Under the pieces are notes generated by a model, which saw nothing but the letters and a program-made list of their open reading frames with translations, did not search any database and had not been told where the DNA came from. A stretch of DNA of 64,000 bases, taken from the NCBI GenBank assembly GCA_009823505.1, contig VZQC01006876.1, positions 5,443,289 through 5,507,288 of the forward strand, written 5' to 3'. Position numbers and translations under genes: made by a program. Source of the DNA: Rhizomys pruinosus (Eukaryota > Chordata > Mammalia > Rodentia > Spalacidae). This document shows, one piece after another, positions 46,408 through 58,038 of this stretch. Each line of letters starts with the position of its first letter. The first letter of the stretch is position 1.

Positions 46408-46452
46408 CCTCCCTCAATCCCTCCCTCCCTTATTCCCTCCCTCCATCCCTCC
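46371..46452. repeat. (CT)n / (CCCT)n microsatellite
   Basis: Pyrimidine tract changing from CT to CCCT units. Confidence 0.95.
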
Positions 46453-46469
46453 TTCACTCTCTTCATGCA

Positions 46470-46615
46470 AGTAGGAGTGCAAATGCCAGCAGGGGTAAGT
46501 AGGCATCAGAGATTTTCCATTATGGGTAGTTGAGATCCACCAGAGGTGGCTGAGGGGGACCAAACAGGGGTCCTCTATAAGAGCCATGATCATTCTTAAC
46601 CAGGGAGACAACTCT
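46470..46615 (-). repeat. Old B2/B3-type SINE
   Basis: 'ggggtcctctataagagcc' and 'ttcttaaccagggagacaac' match the antisense head of the B3 copies elsewhere. The CT tract is adjacent. Confidence 0.65.
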
Positions 46616-46956
46616 CGAGTTCTTGCTCTATTTTTTAATGTACCACATTTCCAAAGCTTAGTAGTACATTCTTTGAACTTATTCTTGGAACTTCACATAA
46701 TACCAAAAGAAATGGACAAAAATGATTTCTCTAATATAATAACTGTGATGTTACCTCTCCCTTGTTCTGATTAATTGTATTATGTTTTTGAATTGCTTCT
46801 TTGTTCTTCATAATTAGATTTAAAAATTATGGATTATCATTCATTTTTATCTCATTTTATCCCTTCCTGAATGTCTCAGGTAATTATAGCGATGAATAAG
46901 TGCAGATGCCTATTAAAAATGTGAATCATACTTCTTATTTCCAAGAAGAATATCTG

Positions 46957-47001
<45 letters not shown>

Positions 47002-48282
47002 AAAGTAGCTGATAAATATACATGCATATATAGATAATATTGTGAATCTATGAATTTATAATATAGAAAGACATGCATATGTGTGATACATGTGTAGACA
47101 TATAACTTATTTATATATGTAATACTTTAAGTAAAATAAATTCCACTGCTAATTAATTGTAAAGAGAAAGCAGAATTTATACATAAAGACTTATATACTT
47201 CTATGTAGGTCATGTAAGAGAGCACATTAAATTGGGCAGAGGGCAAGGGGAAGGTGAGGAAATAAGAGGGGATCTAAATAACATCTAAATATAATTTCTG
47301 AAATTTTTAAATTAAAACGTAAAAGAAAATTGTACAACACAGAAACCAGTTCTACCTTTTGATAAAATTATTGGCACTAATGCTAACTATATGTTAACTT
47401 CTAATTTAGTTTAATATTTAGAGCTTACATTAAAGATAAAGACACCTTCCAGTTTTATGAAATAATTGATAAGAGTATTACAGGTTAATTAAATAAAGTT
47501 TAAAATATCATGTTTACCTTTAAATTATTTTATTTCTCTTAATCCAAAGCCCATAACTGTCTGAACTATGAACCTTTTTGAGAACACACATGATACTCAA
47601 ATGTTTTTAAAATTTAAAGTATTTCAGTCTTCACATTTATTTATCAGGTAGGTTCAAGTTCCAAAATCAATGTAAATCTTCAAAACCTTTAATCACTTTT
47701 GGACAAGTGATAATTTTCACTAAACTGAAAATTGGTTAAAAAAATTTAAAGTTACATGTGTACTTCAAATTCTTAGATTCCTATACCCTTATAAACAGTA
47801 ATATTGGGTGACATTGTGCAGTTGAAACTACTGTGCAACAATTTGCAAAACTATTAAAATTATTTGACCAGGTTATTGACAGTAATTCACTCACATAAAA
47901 GGCATTCATCATATGACTATTTTTACAATCAAACTAATTCTGGCCCATTCTCCAGAGTTCAACGTAGAGTTGCTTATTGTTAAAATTGCTATTTCAGCCA
48001 TTGTATAATTTTTTGGGATAATTTTTTCACTCATCATAATTATCTGAAACTCAGCGATTTTTCTTTTGGATTAAACACTCTGATTACCTGTGTCTCTCCT
48101 AAAACCCATTTGCAGAAATCCTAAACCTTCAGTGCGATAGCAAAAAACAACAACAAAGGAACAACAACAAAAAAACAAGATCTGGATATAGACAGAACAT
48201 GAAGATTGACCCCTTATGAGTAGGATTTGTACCCTTAAAAATGAGGTTCAGAAGAGAAACTTTGTCCCACCTCCCAGCTGTT
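46616..48282. other. Non-coding AT-rich stretch with (TA)n at 46959-46998
   Basis: Nothing else recognised. Confidence 0.55.
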
Positions 48283-48415
48283 GATACAGTTATAATGTAT
48301 CATTTGTAATCTTGATAGTAAAGTTCTACCAGTAACTTAATCATTAAGTAAATTATTAAGACATTGTGTGTGATACATAAATAATGGTTCAATGACATAC
48401 CAAATTAATGGCTTG
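48283..48415. repeat. Left copy of a ~130-bp direct repeat
   Basis: 'acagttataatgtatcattt' ... 'taatcattaagtaaattatt' ... 'ataatggttcaatgacatac' matches 50338-50678 in order and orientation. Confidence 0.7.
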
Positions 48416-48699
48416 ACCCTATATTTTCTGGACTCCTGAATTGAAAAAAAATGATAATTCTTTTACAGGCATCTGAACAAACTTAGCTTACTGTTTTATC
48501 ATTAGAAAGTATAGCAATGCCTGCATGCTTTTGATAAATCTCTACTTTAACTATGTGTAATGGTTTGATGTGAGTGCTTACATATACACGTATCACAAAT
48601 AAGTGTGTTATGAGCAATCAAATACAGTAAGAATCAGTTTATGGAATAAAATCAATTGTATAGTCAGCACTTTTGTTTCTTGTATTATTAATTTTAATG

Positions 48700-50340
48700 T
48701 TTTTGTACTTTTCATACAATGGTCCCATTCATATCCAGGGCCTTCTATCCAGGGCCCCAGTCCTCCATCAGACCTCATGCATTACACCAACCATGTTGTA
48801 AGTCCCATCAATACAAGCTGTTGAACCCACATGTCTCTCTGGGCAAATTCATCCACTGGACTCTACGCAGGAGAACTAGAAATCTTAAGTACGACATACT
48901 CTCTATAACACACCAGTAATCAGTCTCCAGTAGTTCTCAGTCCAGGGCCTGCTCAATGCCTAAATCTCTTGCTCCACTCAGCGCCCTTGTCTGAGTTGGA
49001 GTTGGTCTTGTGCTCTTGTGCTGATACCATCATTGCCTCAGGTTCACAGGTACAATTAACCATTATTGTGAAAACCTATGCTTCCTTATGTTCACGAACC
49101 AGCCCTGGGTTTTACAATATTTCTGCCCTCTCTTCCTCAATGATTCCTGAAGCACAGGTGAGTGAAGTATAATACGGAAGTTCTATCTAGGGACACACAC
49201 TCTGGAGCTCCCATTTGTTGAAAGTCAGGGAGATGTGAGTTTGTGTGTTCATCACAATCTATTGTAAAAGGAAACTTCACAATGATAATTGAGGGATGCA
49301 GCATTCTCTCTGTGCCCCTAATTTTGCTATGTTCAGTGCGTGCTAGTTGTAGAGGTTCAATTGTACTTGTGTCTCCCAGGAATGGGCATCTCTCAGATGC
49401 ATATTTTCTGAGTCCGACCAGTTGTAGGACATCAGAGTACCCTCCATCTGTTGCAATGAGGAGCTTCTTTGATGAGTGATGTATGGTATTCTCCTCTGCA
49501 AGTACCAGATATCATAATAACGATATTGTAAAAATTTCCATTTGTCCAAGAGATATGACAGAGTAAGGTTTTCTCTAGGATCTATGTTTTCTGTCCAGCC
49601 CTGTGCATTTGGCTGAGTTTTCAGTGCCATCCATGAGTTCATTCTCATTGAGAGGATTTTAAGTCCAGTTAGATAGCTGTTGATTCCACCCCACACACAC
49701 ATAAACAGTTTGCTGTGCTTGTCATTATGGTTGTTAGGCTCTAAGCATGAGTGGGACCATTGGTTGATATTATCCCTTACTAGTGTGCATCTTACTTAGC
49801 AATATGATGACAAACTTTAGGTAGAAGGATTCTGGGTCATTTTCTCCTCCATTATTCCAAGTTCTGTATCTGAGGTATGTCCTGCCTTGAGTAGAAGAGT
49901 CTTATTTCCTAGTTCTGGGAGATATTCAGGAATTTTAGCCATCACCTGTGCTAATTTGAGAGACTCTTGGATTACTCTTGCCAACTATTCAAAGAGAGGT
50001 GTCTTCTGCCTGGCACTGTGTTTCTTGAAGTATAGCCCCCAGGTATACCTGTGCACTAATGCTCAGACAGTGTATGTGCATTTCACATGGATTCTCAGCA
50101 GCATCACATTATCCTCTGGGTTCACTCAGTACACAATATCCAATCATCTCCATTCTTTCTTATTTGATTCCCAGTTCCTCATCCTTCCTAAGCCCCAGTA
50201 CCTCCATTATACCCACAATCTCTGTCTATTGAATTCCCTCACCTCCCAACTTGACCCACTGTATGACCCTCCCTCTTTCAGTTCTTTTTCTTCTCTTTAT
50301 TTACATGTATTATTTCCATTTTCTGCACCAGCTCTGGGTA
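48700..50340 (-). repeat. Old L1 3' region, about 1.6 kb
   Basis: Begins 'gtacttttcatacaatggtc' (antisense L1 end). Longest copy of the family; includes 'gcaatgaggagcttctttga' and 'tcatccactggactctacg'. Frames inside (for example 49343-49702 minus, 49887-50363 plus) have no known motif. Confidence 0.65.
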
Positions 50341-50678
50341 CAGTTATAAAGTATCATTTGTGATATAGAAAATAAAGTTCCACCAGTGAGTAAATCATTA
50401 AGTACATTTTTTTTAATTTTTTATTATTTATTTATTTATTTATTCATTCATTCATTTTTGGTATTTTTGAGACAGGGTCTCCCTGTAGCCCCAGCTGGCC
50501 TGGAACTCACTCTGTAGACCAGGCTGGCCTTGAACTCACAAAGATCCGCCTGCCTCTGCCTCCCAAGTGCTAGGATTAAAGGCGTGCGCCACCACGCCCG
50601 GTCATTAAGTACATTTTTAAGGAATCATTTGTGATACAGAAATAACGGTTCCATGATACAACAAATTAATGTCATATA
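50338..50678. repeat. Right copy of the direct repeat, split by a B1
   Basis: 'acagttataaagtatcattt' at 50340 and 'cattaagtacatttttaagg' then 'aataacggttccatgata' after the B1. Confidence 0.7.
50412..50601 (-). repeat. B1 SINE with (TTTA)n tail
   Basis: Full B1 to 'gcgccaccacgcccgg'. Duplication tcattaagtacattttt at 50395-50411 and 50602-50618 is perfect. Confidence 0.95.
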
Positions 50679-50799
50679 TCTCATAAGGGTATTGGTGGTA
50701 CTATCCAAACATAAGACAGAACATATGTCACTTGGATTTCTGCCTTTGTGATACTTGATTCAGTATAACCTTAATTCCATTTACTCACAAACTTCATAA

Positions 50800-53300
50800 T
50801 GGGCTGAACTCCCCAATCAAAAGACATAGACTGGGAGAATCTATTAGGAAACAGAACTCATCATATGTTGTCTACAAGAAACCCATCTCACACTCAAATA
50901 TAGGCACCAACTTAAAGTGAAAGGATAGAAAAAACTATTCCAATAAAATGGTAACAAAAAGCAACCAGGGGTTGCTATTCTAATATTAGACAAAATAGAT
51001 TTCAAAATAAAACTAATCAGAAAAGACAAAAAGGGCCATTACATCCTTATCAAAGGAACAATTAACCATGAAGATTTCTTTTTTTGTTGTTTATTGTTTT
51101 TAAGTAATTCACAATGTAAGAGCACAGATGTTTTCATATCACATTGAGATTGCTCAGTTTGCGATACAATTAGATAATTGGCACTAGCATCCACAGATGA
51201 GGGATACCATTTGTCGTTTGTTTTTATGGGACCATGTTACTTCACTCAGCATGATCTTTTCTATCTCCAGCCATTTAGCTGCAAATCTCATGCCATCTTT
51301 CTTTACTGCTGCATAGAACTCCATTGTGTAGATGTACCACATTTTCTCTATCCACTCATCAGTTGAGGGACACTTGGGTTGGTTCCAGATCCTTGCTATT
51401 GTGAAGAGAGCTGAATAAACATGGCTGTGCATCTATCTCTGCAGTAAGATGAGTCTTGTGGGTACATGCCCAGGAGTGTTATGGACTTGGGCAGGTGGCA
51501 GAGTTCATTCCAAGTCTCCAAGGGTTTCCAACACTGCTTTCCATAGTGGCTGTACGAGTTTACATTCCCACCGGCAGGGATGCATGTTTCCCTTTCCCCA
51601 CACAACCCTCCAGCACTTGGTATCATTTGTTTTCATACTTGATCCTAATGACCAGTCCATCTTATTGGAAGTAGAGTGATGAATGTAGGATCAAAGTGAG
51701 TTATAATTTGCATATGCCTTAATTATATAGCTTTTTTTTTAATATAGTGACGTTGAAGACTATCTTAGATGGTTTCGTACCACATCTCTAAGTATCCTGC
51801 ACTGTGAAGTCTCTTCGTATTAGTCAGACTCTTTGGGGCTCCATCTATTTAAGGATGGGTACAATATTTTTCTTTTTCTTTTAGGAAGGTGTGTTGTTGG
51901 AGTGTTATATATTCTGAAATCAATGTTGTTTTAGATGTATTACTGTGGTAAGGTTCATCCGCGCCTTCTGTCGGATTGCTCTTAGCACTTCGCTTGATAG
52001 TGTTATAGCTTAGTATGTTGTACAGAAGCTATTATTGCATTTACAATGAGGTCCCATATATGTCAGTGTTGAATTGCCACCTTAATTCTTTGGATAGCAC
52101 AGCTGCTGTCTGATAGAAAGTTGTTCCTCTAAGCCTATGTCTTGTAGTATGCTGGCAACATTAATTCTAGTCGAGAGTCCTGGCCAGTTTATGGGTCACC
52201 CTGGAGCTGATGTTTTGTACAGTGGATGACAGGTAGGGATTGTAATTTCATTCTTCTACATTGGTGGGGATCCAGTTTTGCCAACGACACCGGTGCTGAA
52301 GAGGGTCTGCTCGTTTCCCTCTATGGTGTCTTCTGGGCCGTCTTGACAAAATGAGATGGCTGAAATTGTAGTGCGCTCAAGTTTGATAGCTCTTCGGTTT
52401 TATGGTCATTGGTTCACATTTGGTTTCTGTTTTTGTGCATAGCCGGCTGTTTAGTTATGACTATACGTGTGGTAATATAGTTGAAGTCTGATATGAGTAG
52501 ATACCCCCCCACCAATTATGTTAGCTCTTTTCAGTCAGGGTTGTTTTGACTATTTAGGGTCTTTTTTTTTTTTTTTTTTTTCTCCAAATGAAAATTAAGG
52601 ACTGTGGATAGGTTTTTTTTTTTTGCCAAAGCAGGGAAGAAACTCGGGGGGGATTAAACTGGGATGAGCAATGGAATCGATTCAAGTTGGGGTAGAATGG
52701 ACGTTTTTACTATATTAAATTTTCCCAGTTCCAGAGCCTGGGGGGGGAGGGGTTCCATCGTACCGAATGCCTTCTTCAATTTCCTTCTCAAGGGTTTAAA
52801 ATTTTGTGTGTATAGGAGAGAGTTGGGGTCTTTGGTTAACCAGGAATATTTCACAATCATGGATAATATACCACCAAACCTGCGTGCACGGAATTTTATA
52901 AACACACTCTATAGGACCAAAGGCCACAGGTTAATCCCAGCACACTAATATTAGGGCACTTCAATACCCCCGTTGAGCCCTTTGGACAGATCAACTGGAC
53001 AAAGAATTAACAGAGACATCTTAACTGTGCAATACAATACACCAAATGGACCTCACAGATATCTACCAAATATTCCTCTAAACAGCATAGAATATACTTT
53101 CTACTCAGCACCTCATGGAACATTCTCCAAAATCAACCACAACTAGGGTACAGAAAAATATCTACAAATACAAAATGATTGAAATATTTTCACATGCATT
53201 CTATCAGACCACAGTGCAACAAAGCTCAATATCAACACCGGAATAAGCCCTATATCTACAAGAACAGATGGAGACTAAACAATGCACTCCTAAATAATGA
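50800..53300 (+). mobile_element. L1-7: endonuclease-region LINE-1 fragment split by L1-8
   Basis: 50800-51079 matches the ORF2 start region of L1-1 (2645 onward). After L1-8 it resumes at about 52850 with 'ttcacaatcatggataatat' and runs to 'ctcctaaataatga', including 'ctatcagaccacagtgcaac' (the SDH block). Its right end is cut by a B3. Confidence 0.82.
51080..52849 (-). mobile_element. L1-8: LINE-1 inserted in L1-7
   Basis: Minus-strand ORF2: the 82-codon frame at 51184-51432 carries 'MWYIYTMEFYAAVKKDG' and 'RFAAKWLEIEKIMLSEV'. Farther right the RT region is recognisable but very noisy. Flanks 'aagatttc' / 'aatatttc' suggest a target duplication. The usual 3'UTR tail is missing; it starts with a T-rich run near 51078. 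Confidence 0.78.
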
Positions 53301-53447
53301 ATGCAGCGGAGGTCAGAAGAGGGTGTTGGATTCCCTTGGAACTGGAGTTAAAGATGGTTCTCAGCCGCCATGTGGGTCCTGGGGATTGAACCCAGGTCCT
53401 CTGCAAGAGCAGTCAGAGCTCTTAACTGCTAGGCTGTCTCTCCAGCC
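53301..53447 (-). repeat. B3-type SINE without tail
   Basis: Starts in mid-body ('atgcagcggaggtcagaaga') and ends 'ctgtctctccagcc'. The left edge is a breakpoint shared with the end of L1-7. Confidence 0.9.
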
Positions 53448-53712
53448 TAGTCATTTTTTTATGTAAAATATATTTTTCCATTGTTTCTAGGGGAGTTAAA
53501 GTTTTCACACAGTAAAATGTATCCCAAAAGTAAAGTGAAAATATAATAATCTAAATAGGTGATATAATATAAGGGTATGAAGGAGTAAAAATAAATTCCA
53601 ACTTATCCCTATCTTTCCTTATCTATATCTAATCCTTATGATATAACTGATAAATATTTTATAAAAGTTTGTTACCATAAATGAGTGGCATATTATTCAT
53701 ACTGAATAATTT
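53448..53712. other. Non-coding spacer
   Basis: Nothing recognised. Confidence 0.5.
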
Positions 53713-53730
53713 TATTCTGGAAGAATTTTT

Positions 53731-53969
53731 AATTTTTTTTATTTATTTTTGTATGTGTATGAATGTATTGTCTGCATGTAGGTTTGTGCACCCATGTCGT
53801 GCAATGCTGCGGAGGTCAGAAGAGGGTCTCGGATTCCCCTGGAACTGGGGTTCTCCTGGAACTGGAGTTACAGACGGTTCGTAGCCGCCATATGGGTGCT
53901 GGCGATCAAACCCGGGTCCTCTGCAAGAGCAGTCAGTGCTCTTAACCACAAGGCTATCTCTCCAGCCCC
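53731..53969 (-). repeat. B3-type SINE, full, two VNTR units
   Basis: Target duplication 'tattctggaaga(a)ttttt' at 53713-53730 and 53970-53986. Body has two 'ctggaactgg' units. Confidence 0.94.
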
Positions 53970-53986
53970 TATTCTGGAAGATTTTT

Positions 53987-54591
53987 ATCTCTTAAGATGT
54001 TAAATATTTTCTTGTGGTGTTTTGTAACTGGTCTTGGAAGCATTTTGGATCTACTACTTATAATTTTTTCACATAATTTTATCATCTTTAACTTCTTGGT
54101 ATTCACAATTATTGATCATCTTTTCTGTAAGTTTGATGTCTGTATCCTTCTTCATGTAAAAGTAACTTATTTAAATGCAATTTAGATGATCTGGGCACTG
54201 CACTGTGAAATAAGAAATTGTATGCTTATTTTAGCTACCTTTCTGTAATACAAACACAACCAAAGTAAATTTGTATGGATTAGGGGCACCACTTCCATGC
54301 TTCCAGAACTACATAAAAAACTCAAGTCTTCACTGAGAATACATTGACAAATGAGAGAAAATGGATGAGTGCATGCATGCATTCTTCCTCAGCTAGTCTT
54401 CCACTGATATTTCCCTCACTACAACCAGTAGATAAATTTGTTCGTTAATTGATCTAGAATTAAAAGTTCAAGGTTTGTTTGATAAATAATCACATTTGTG
54501 TTACTGAGCAAGCATATTATTTTAAATATTCTCTTTGTTTCTTGATTCAGTGATTAGGCAATTATCAAATTATCAACTCACATTTTATAGG
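53987..54591. other. Non-coding AT-rich stretch
   Basis: Nothing recognised. Confidence 0.5.
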
Positions 54592-55135
54592 CTCAAGAAT
54601 TTTATTGAGCATTTGTATATTTCATACAATGATTCCTAATAATAATATTTAGAATCCCATGCCCCAATACCCCATCAGAACTCATGCATGAGATCATCCA
54701 TGTTAAGTCCTAACCAGTCAAGCTTTTGCACCCAGATATCCTTCTGTGCAAATTCATCTACTGGAGTCTAATCAGCACATCTAGAAATCTTAAGTAAGAT
54801 ATACTCTCCTTCACCCAGACGTAATCGGTCCCCAGTAGTTCAAAGTCCAGGGGTGGGCCTCCATCCATTTCTCTTGCTCCACTCTGAGACCTTTTCTGAG
54901 TTGACATGGGATGCATGCCTGATGCTAACATTGCCACATGTCAACATGTGAAAGATTCCAGTAGTAGGTAAGCTTCCCTACATTCATGTACCAGCCCTGG
55001 CTCCTCTGCAATGCTCATGCAGGTGGGTGAGATTTACTATGAGACTTTTATCCAGGGATACACACTCAGAAGGCTCCCATTCTTTGAAACTTAAGCCAGT
55101 TGTGGCCTTCTGTTTGCATCGTACTCTATTGTGAC
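54592..55135 (-). repeat. Old L1 3' region fragment
   Basis: 'atttcatacaatgattccta' start and 'gcaaattcatctactggagt' are shared with the other copies. Confidence 0.6.
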
Positions 55136-56627
55136 ACACTATTATGAAAATAACCATGTATATGAATTCTAGGCTTCAGTATTGAAAAGCTTTGCATTTT
55201 TTCTCATCTTTGTTTTTGTGAGCTGTATGAGATATATTAGAAGTCAATTATGGAAAGCTATTCTGCTTACATGTAAAAGCTGCTCAAAAATGGAGCTTAT
55301 GGGAATTGAAATGATCCAAGCTATACTGTTTGAGGCCTTAGGGGTATGCCTTTCTATTCTTTCACATAAAAAGAAAACTTGAAATAAACGACATAGATTC
55401 AAAGATCATTTTACCTAGATGAAGTCATTCTTTTCAGGATTTTTTTTCTACTTTTGCAATGTACAGTCTAGTTTTTAGTGTAGCAGTGATGGGTACTTTT
55501 AAAACACCAGCATGTACCCATCAAGTGAACAGTTTAACTAAGTGTAAAGATTTAGAACACCTTTCTTCACTGCTTAACTTCCATTTCCACCAGAGTTTCA
55601 TTTGGGGTGCATTCTACGCCAATATTATCCCTCAAGGTATTTCTGGATCATGAATATATATTGTATGTTAAAAGTGCAACACTCAGAAATGTAACATCTA
55701 GTAATGTTGTAATATGTGTTAAGATGCATATAATGAAATAAATTAATGTTCATAATTCATTTGATTATATACTGTAGAAGTTATAAAAATCTCAAGTTAA
55801 ATTTTAACAGTGAAGTATCCGAGTATCAGGTCGAAAGTGTAGAAACATCAACATTTACTACATCTTCAAATCTTAATGGCAGACATGATACTCATGAAAT
55901 TTAAACTGCAGCTCAGATTTGTCACAGAAAAATTCATTCATACATACATTTGGTGAGAAAAATTAAAAGCCACTTACAGAATTTATTGTTTCTTTCTATT
56001 ACAATTGTGCTTCTAGAATATAGGGATGTATTTGAGATAGATTCCTTTAGCATTTGCCTATCAGTTACTGAGAATAAATTCTAAGCTGATTATGACTTTT
56101 AATATAAAATTGTGTTGATGGAACAATTAAAATTTGTCATGCTATGAATTCAAATATGTGTGAATATATATATATATATATATGAACTCACTTTCTTGAT
56201 TTTATTTCATGAATAATAGTATTTTACCCTGAGAGAAGCAGAAATGTCATAAACTTTGCCTCCCTAAGGCATGGGAAACTTACAGAATTAAAAAGAAAAA
56301 TAATATGTTCAATGAAAACATATAACCATGAAAGATTCAAGAGAAAATCAGTGGTTCAGCTATGCATGTGGTGTTCATTACTCCAAATTCCATTACATAT
56401 CAATTTACCTATGTGAGGCAAAAAAGGACTAGTTCCTATTATTTCTTCTTGAATTTTCAAATAATCATTTTATTTTACAAGGAAAATATAAAAATAAGCA
56501 ATATTATGTTCTAACTAAGTGTAAAACTAAGAATGCATTTGAAGTTTCTATGGACATTGGTTTTCTTTCAATCTTTAATGAATTATACATGTTTGGTATA
56601 CATTCTTATATAAGATAACATAATTTG
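55136..56627. other. Non-coding AT-rich stretch
   Basis: Only a short (TA)n at 56166-56181 stands out. Confidence 0.5.
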
Positions 56628-57240
56628 CATCTCAGTAGGACTTGCAGGATAAAGCCTTCTCACCTGCTGTTTATCATAAATGGCAGGAAGTCTTCCAAGT
56701 GGCTCTCTAACCTTTGGAAAGCAAAGTGGCCACTGTTCTGCATTGAGACCTACCTAGAGGATGATGACCAGATACATCTGGTGGCCAGGCATATCTAAGA
56801 ACTCTGTAAGCAGCAGATGAGCACCTGTTCGCCCTGACAAGGGGAGACAATATAGTAGTTCTTCTTCCAGAAGTAATTATTTGCTCCACCACTGCCCTGG
56901 ACCAGCTCAACTACAAGGAGGCAGAAGAGACATACCTGCAAGGCCCACCTGTGAGATACCAGGAGAAAGACTTCTTTGACAGGACTGTCTTAAAGGGGGG
57001 CAGGAAGAGATCAGCAGCCAGCAGAGTTTCTGCCAGGGCTCCTCCATCACCCACTCCTTAGAAGGGCATTGCTTACTTAACCTTCTTTCCCTGCAGTTCC
57101 CCAGACCACCTGCAAGAAGCACCTTCAAAATGTAAAATCTGAGACAGAGAGTGTGAACAGTGCTATATGCACAATGAAAACTCCTTGTGATTTTCCTCCC
57201 CAATCCAAATAAATGTTCAATTCGTGCTTGATGATAAAAA
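56628..57240 (+). pseudogene. Possible processed pseudogene, parent unknown
   Basis: About 610 bp of clearly higher GC than its AT-rich flanks. It ends with a polyadenylation signal ('ccaaataaatgttcaatt') about 20 bases before a short A run at 57235. One plus-strand frame from about 56815 stays open over roughly 80 codons ('HLFALTRGDNIVVLLPE', 'NYKEAEETYLQGPPVRYQ') and closes at 57058-57060; the upstream part has stops. 'ataattt' at both edges could be a target duplication. I do not recognise the protein. An unannotated repeat or exon-bearing relic is the alternative. Confidence 0.4.
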
Positions 57241-57439
57241 ATAATTTAATGCAAAATAATTTGATGGTATTTAGATCCTCTTCCCAAATGTGCCTCCTGC
57301 ATGTACAGTGCCCAATGCAATGTACCACTGCATCATAGCCTAGAGACTGTTTTCTGTCCTCACATGTTCCTGAGTGTGGATTTATCCACTGAAGACTGGT
57401 CACCCTAACAAGAGTTCCATCTGTGTAAGAGACTTATCC

Positions 57440-57601
57440 CTCCCAGGACCCACCAGTTGATAAAAGTTGCTTAGGTTATGTTGGAGTATTTTAATCACAT
57501 CCAAATATCCATGTTGCCATTATGTCTTGTTTAAGTTTGCATGGAACTTATGTGTGCTTTCTCAATTGCTGCGAATTTTTTTATTTATTTTTATTTTTTT
57601 A

Positions 57602-57603
<2 letters not shown>
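57440..57603 (-). repeat. Old L1 3' region, left part
   Basis: Continues after the SINE cluster at 58038. It is placed by order with the copies at 48700 and 61178. Confidence 0.5.
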
Positions 57604-57644
<41 letters not shown>

Positions 57645-57645
57645 T
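57604..57645. repeat. (TTA)n microsatellite, tail of the adjoining B1
   Basis: About 13 TTA units directly before the antisense B1, so probably its expanded A-rich tail. Confidence 0.93.
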
Positions 57646-57788
57646 GGTCTTTTTGAGACAGGGTCTCCCTGTAGCTCTGGCTGTCCTGGAACTCACTCTG
57701 TAGACCAGGCTGGCCTCAAACTCACAGAGATCCGCGTGCCTCTGCCTCCCAAGTGCTAGGATTAAAGGCGTGCGCCACCACGCCCGGC
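57646..57788 (-). repeat. B1 SINE, full length
   Basis: Core complete to 'gcgccaccacgcccggc'. Confidence 0.94.
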
Positions 57789-58038
57789 ATTTATTTATTT
57801 CTGTATGTGTATCAATGTACTGTCTGCATGCAAGTTTGTGCACCCGTGTCGTGCAATGCCGCGGAGGTCTGAAGAGGGTGTCGGATTCCCCTGGAACTGG
57901 AGTTCTCCTGGAACTGGAGTTCTCCTGGAATTGGAGTTTCAGACCGTTCTCTGCCGCCATGTGGGTGCTGGGGATCGAACCCGGGTCCTCTGTAAGAGCG
58001 GTCGGCACTCTTAATCGCTAGGCCATCTCTCCAGCCCC
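57789..58038 (-). repeat. B3-type SINE with three VNTR units
   Basis: Directly follows the B1. The body holds three successive 'ctcctggaactggagtt'-type units, more than any other copy here. It has a TTTA-type tail and ends 'atctctccagcccc'. Confidence 0.94.

Noticed and set aside
35382..46452. (GA)n and (CT)n tracts as triplex-forming or GAGA-type regulatory sites
   Set aside because: No gene, promoter or conserved flank nearby; ordinary microsatellites.
49887..50363. 158-codon frame, one of the longest outside transposon genes
   Set aside because: It lies in the old L1 3' region, has no recognisable domain, and has no counterpart in other copies of the same family.
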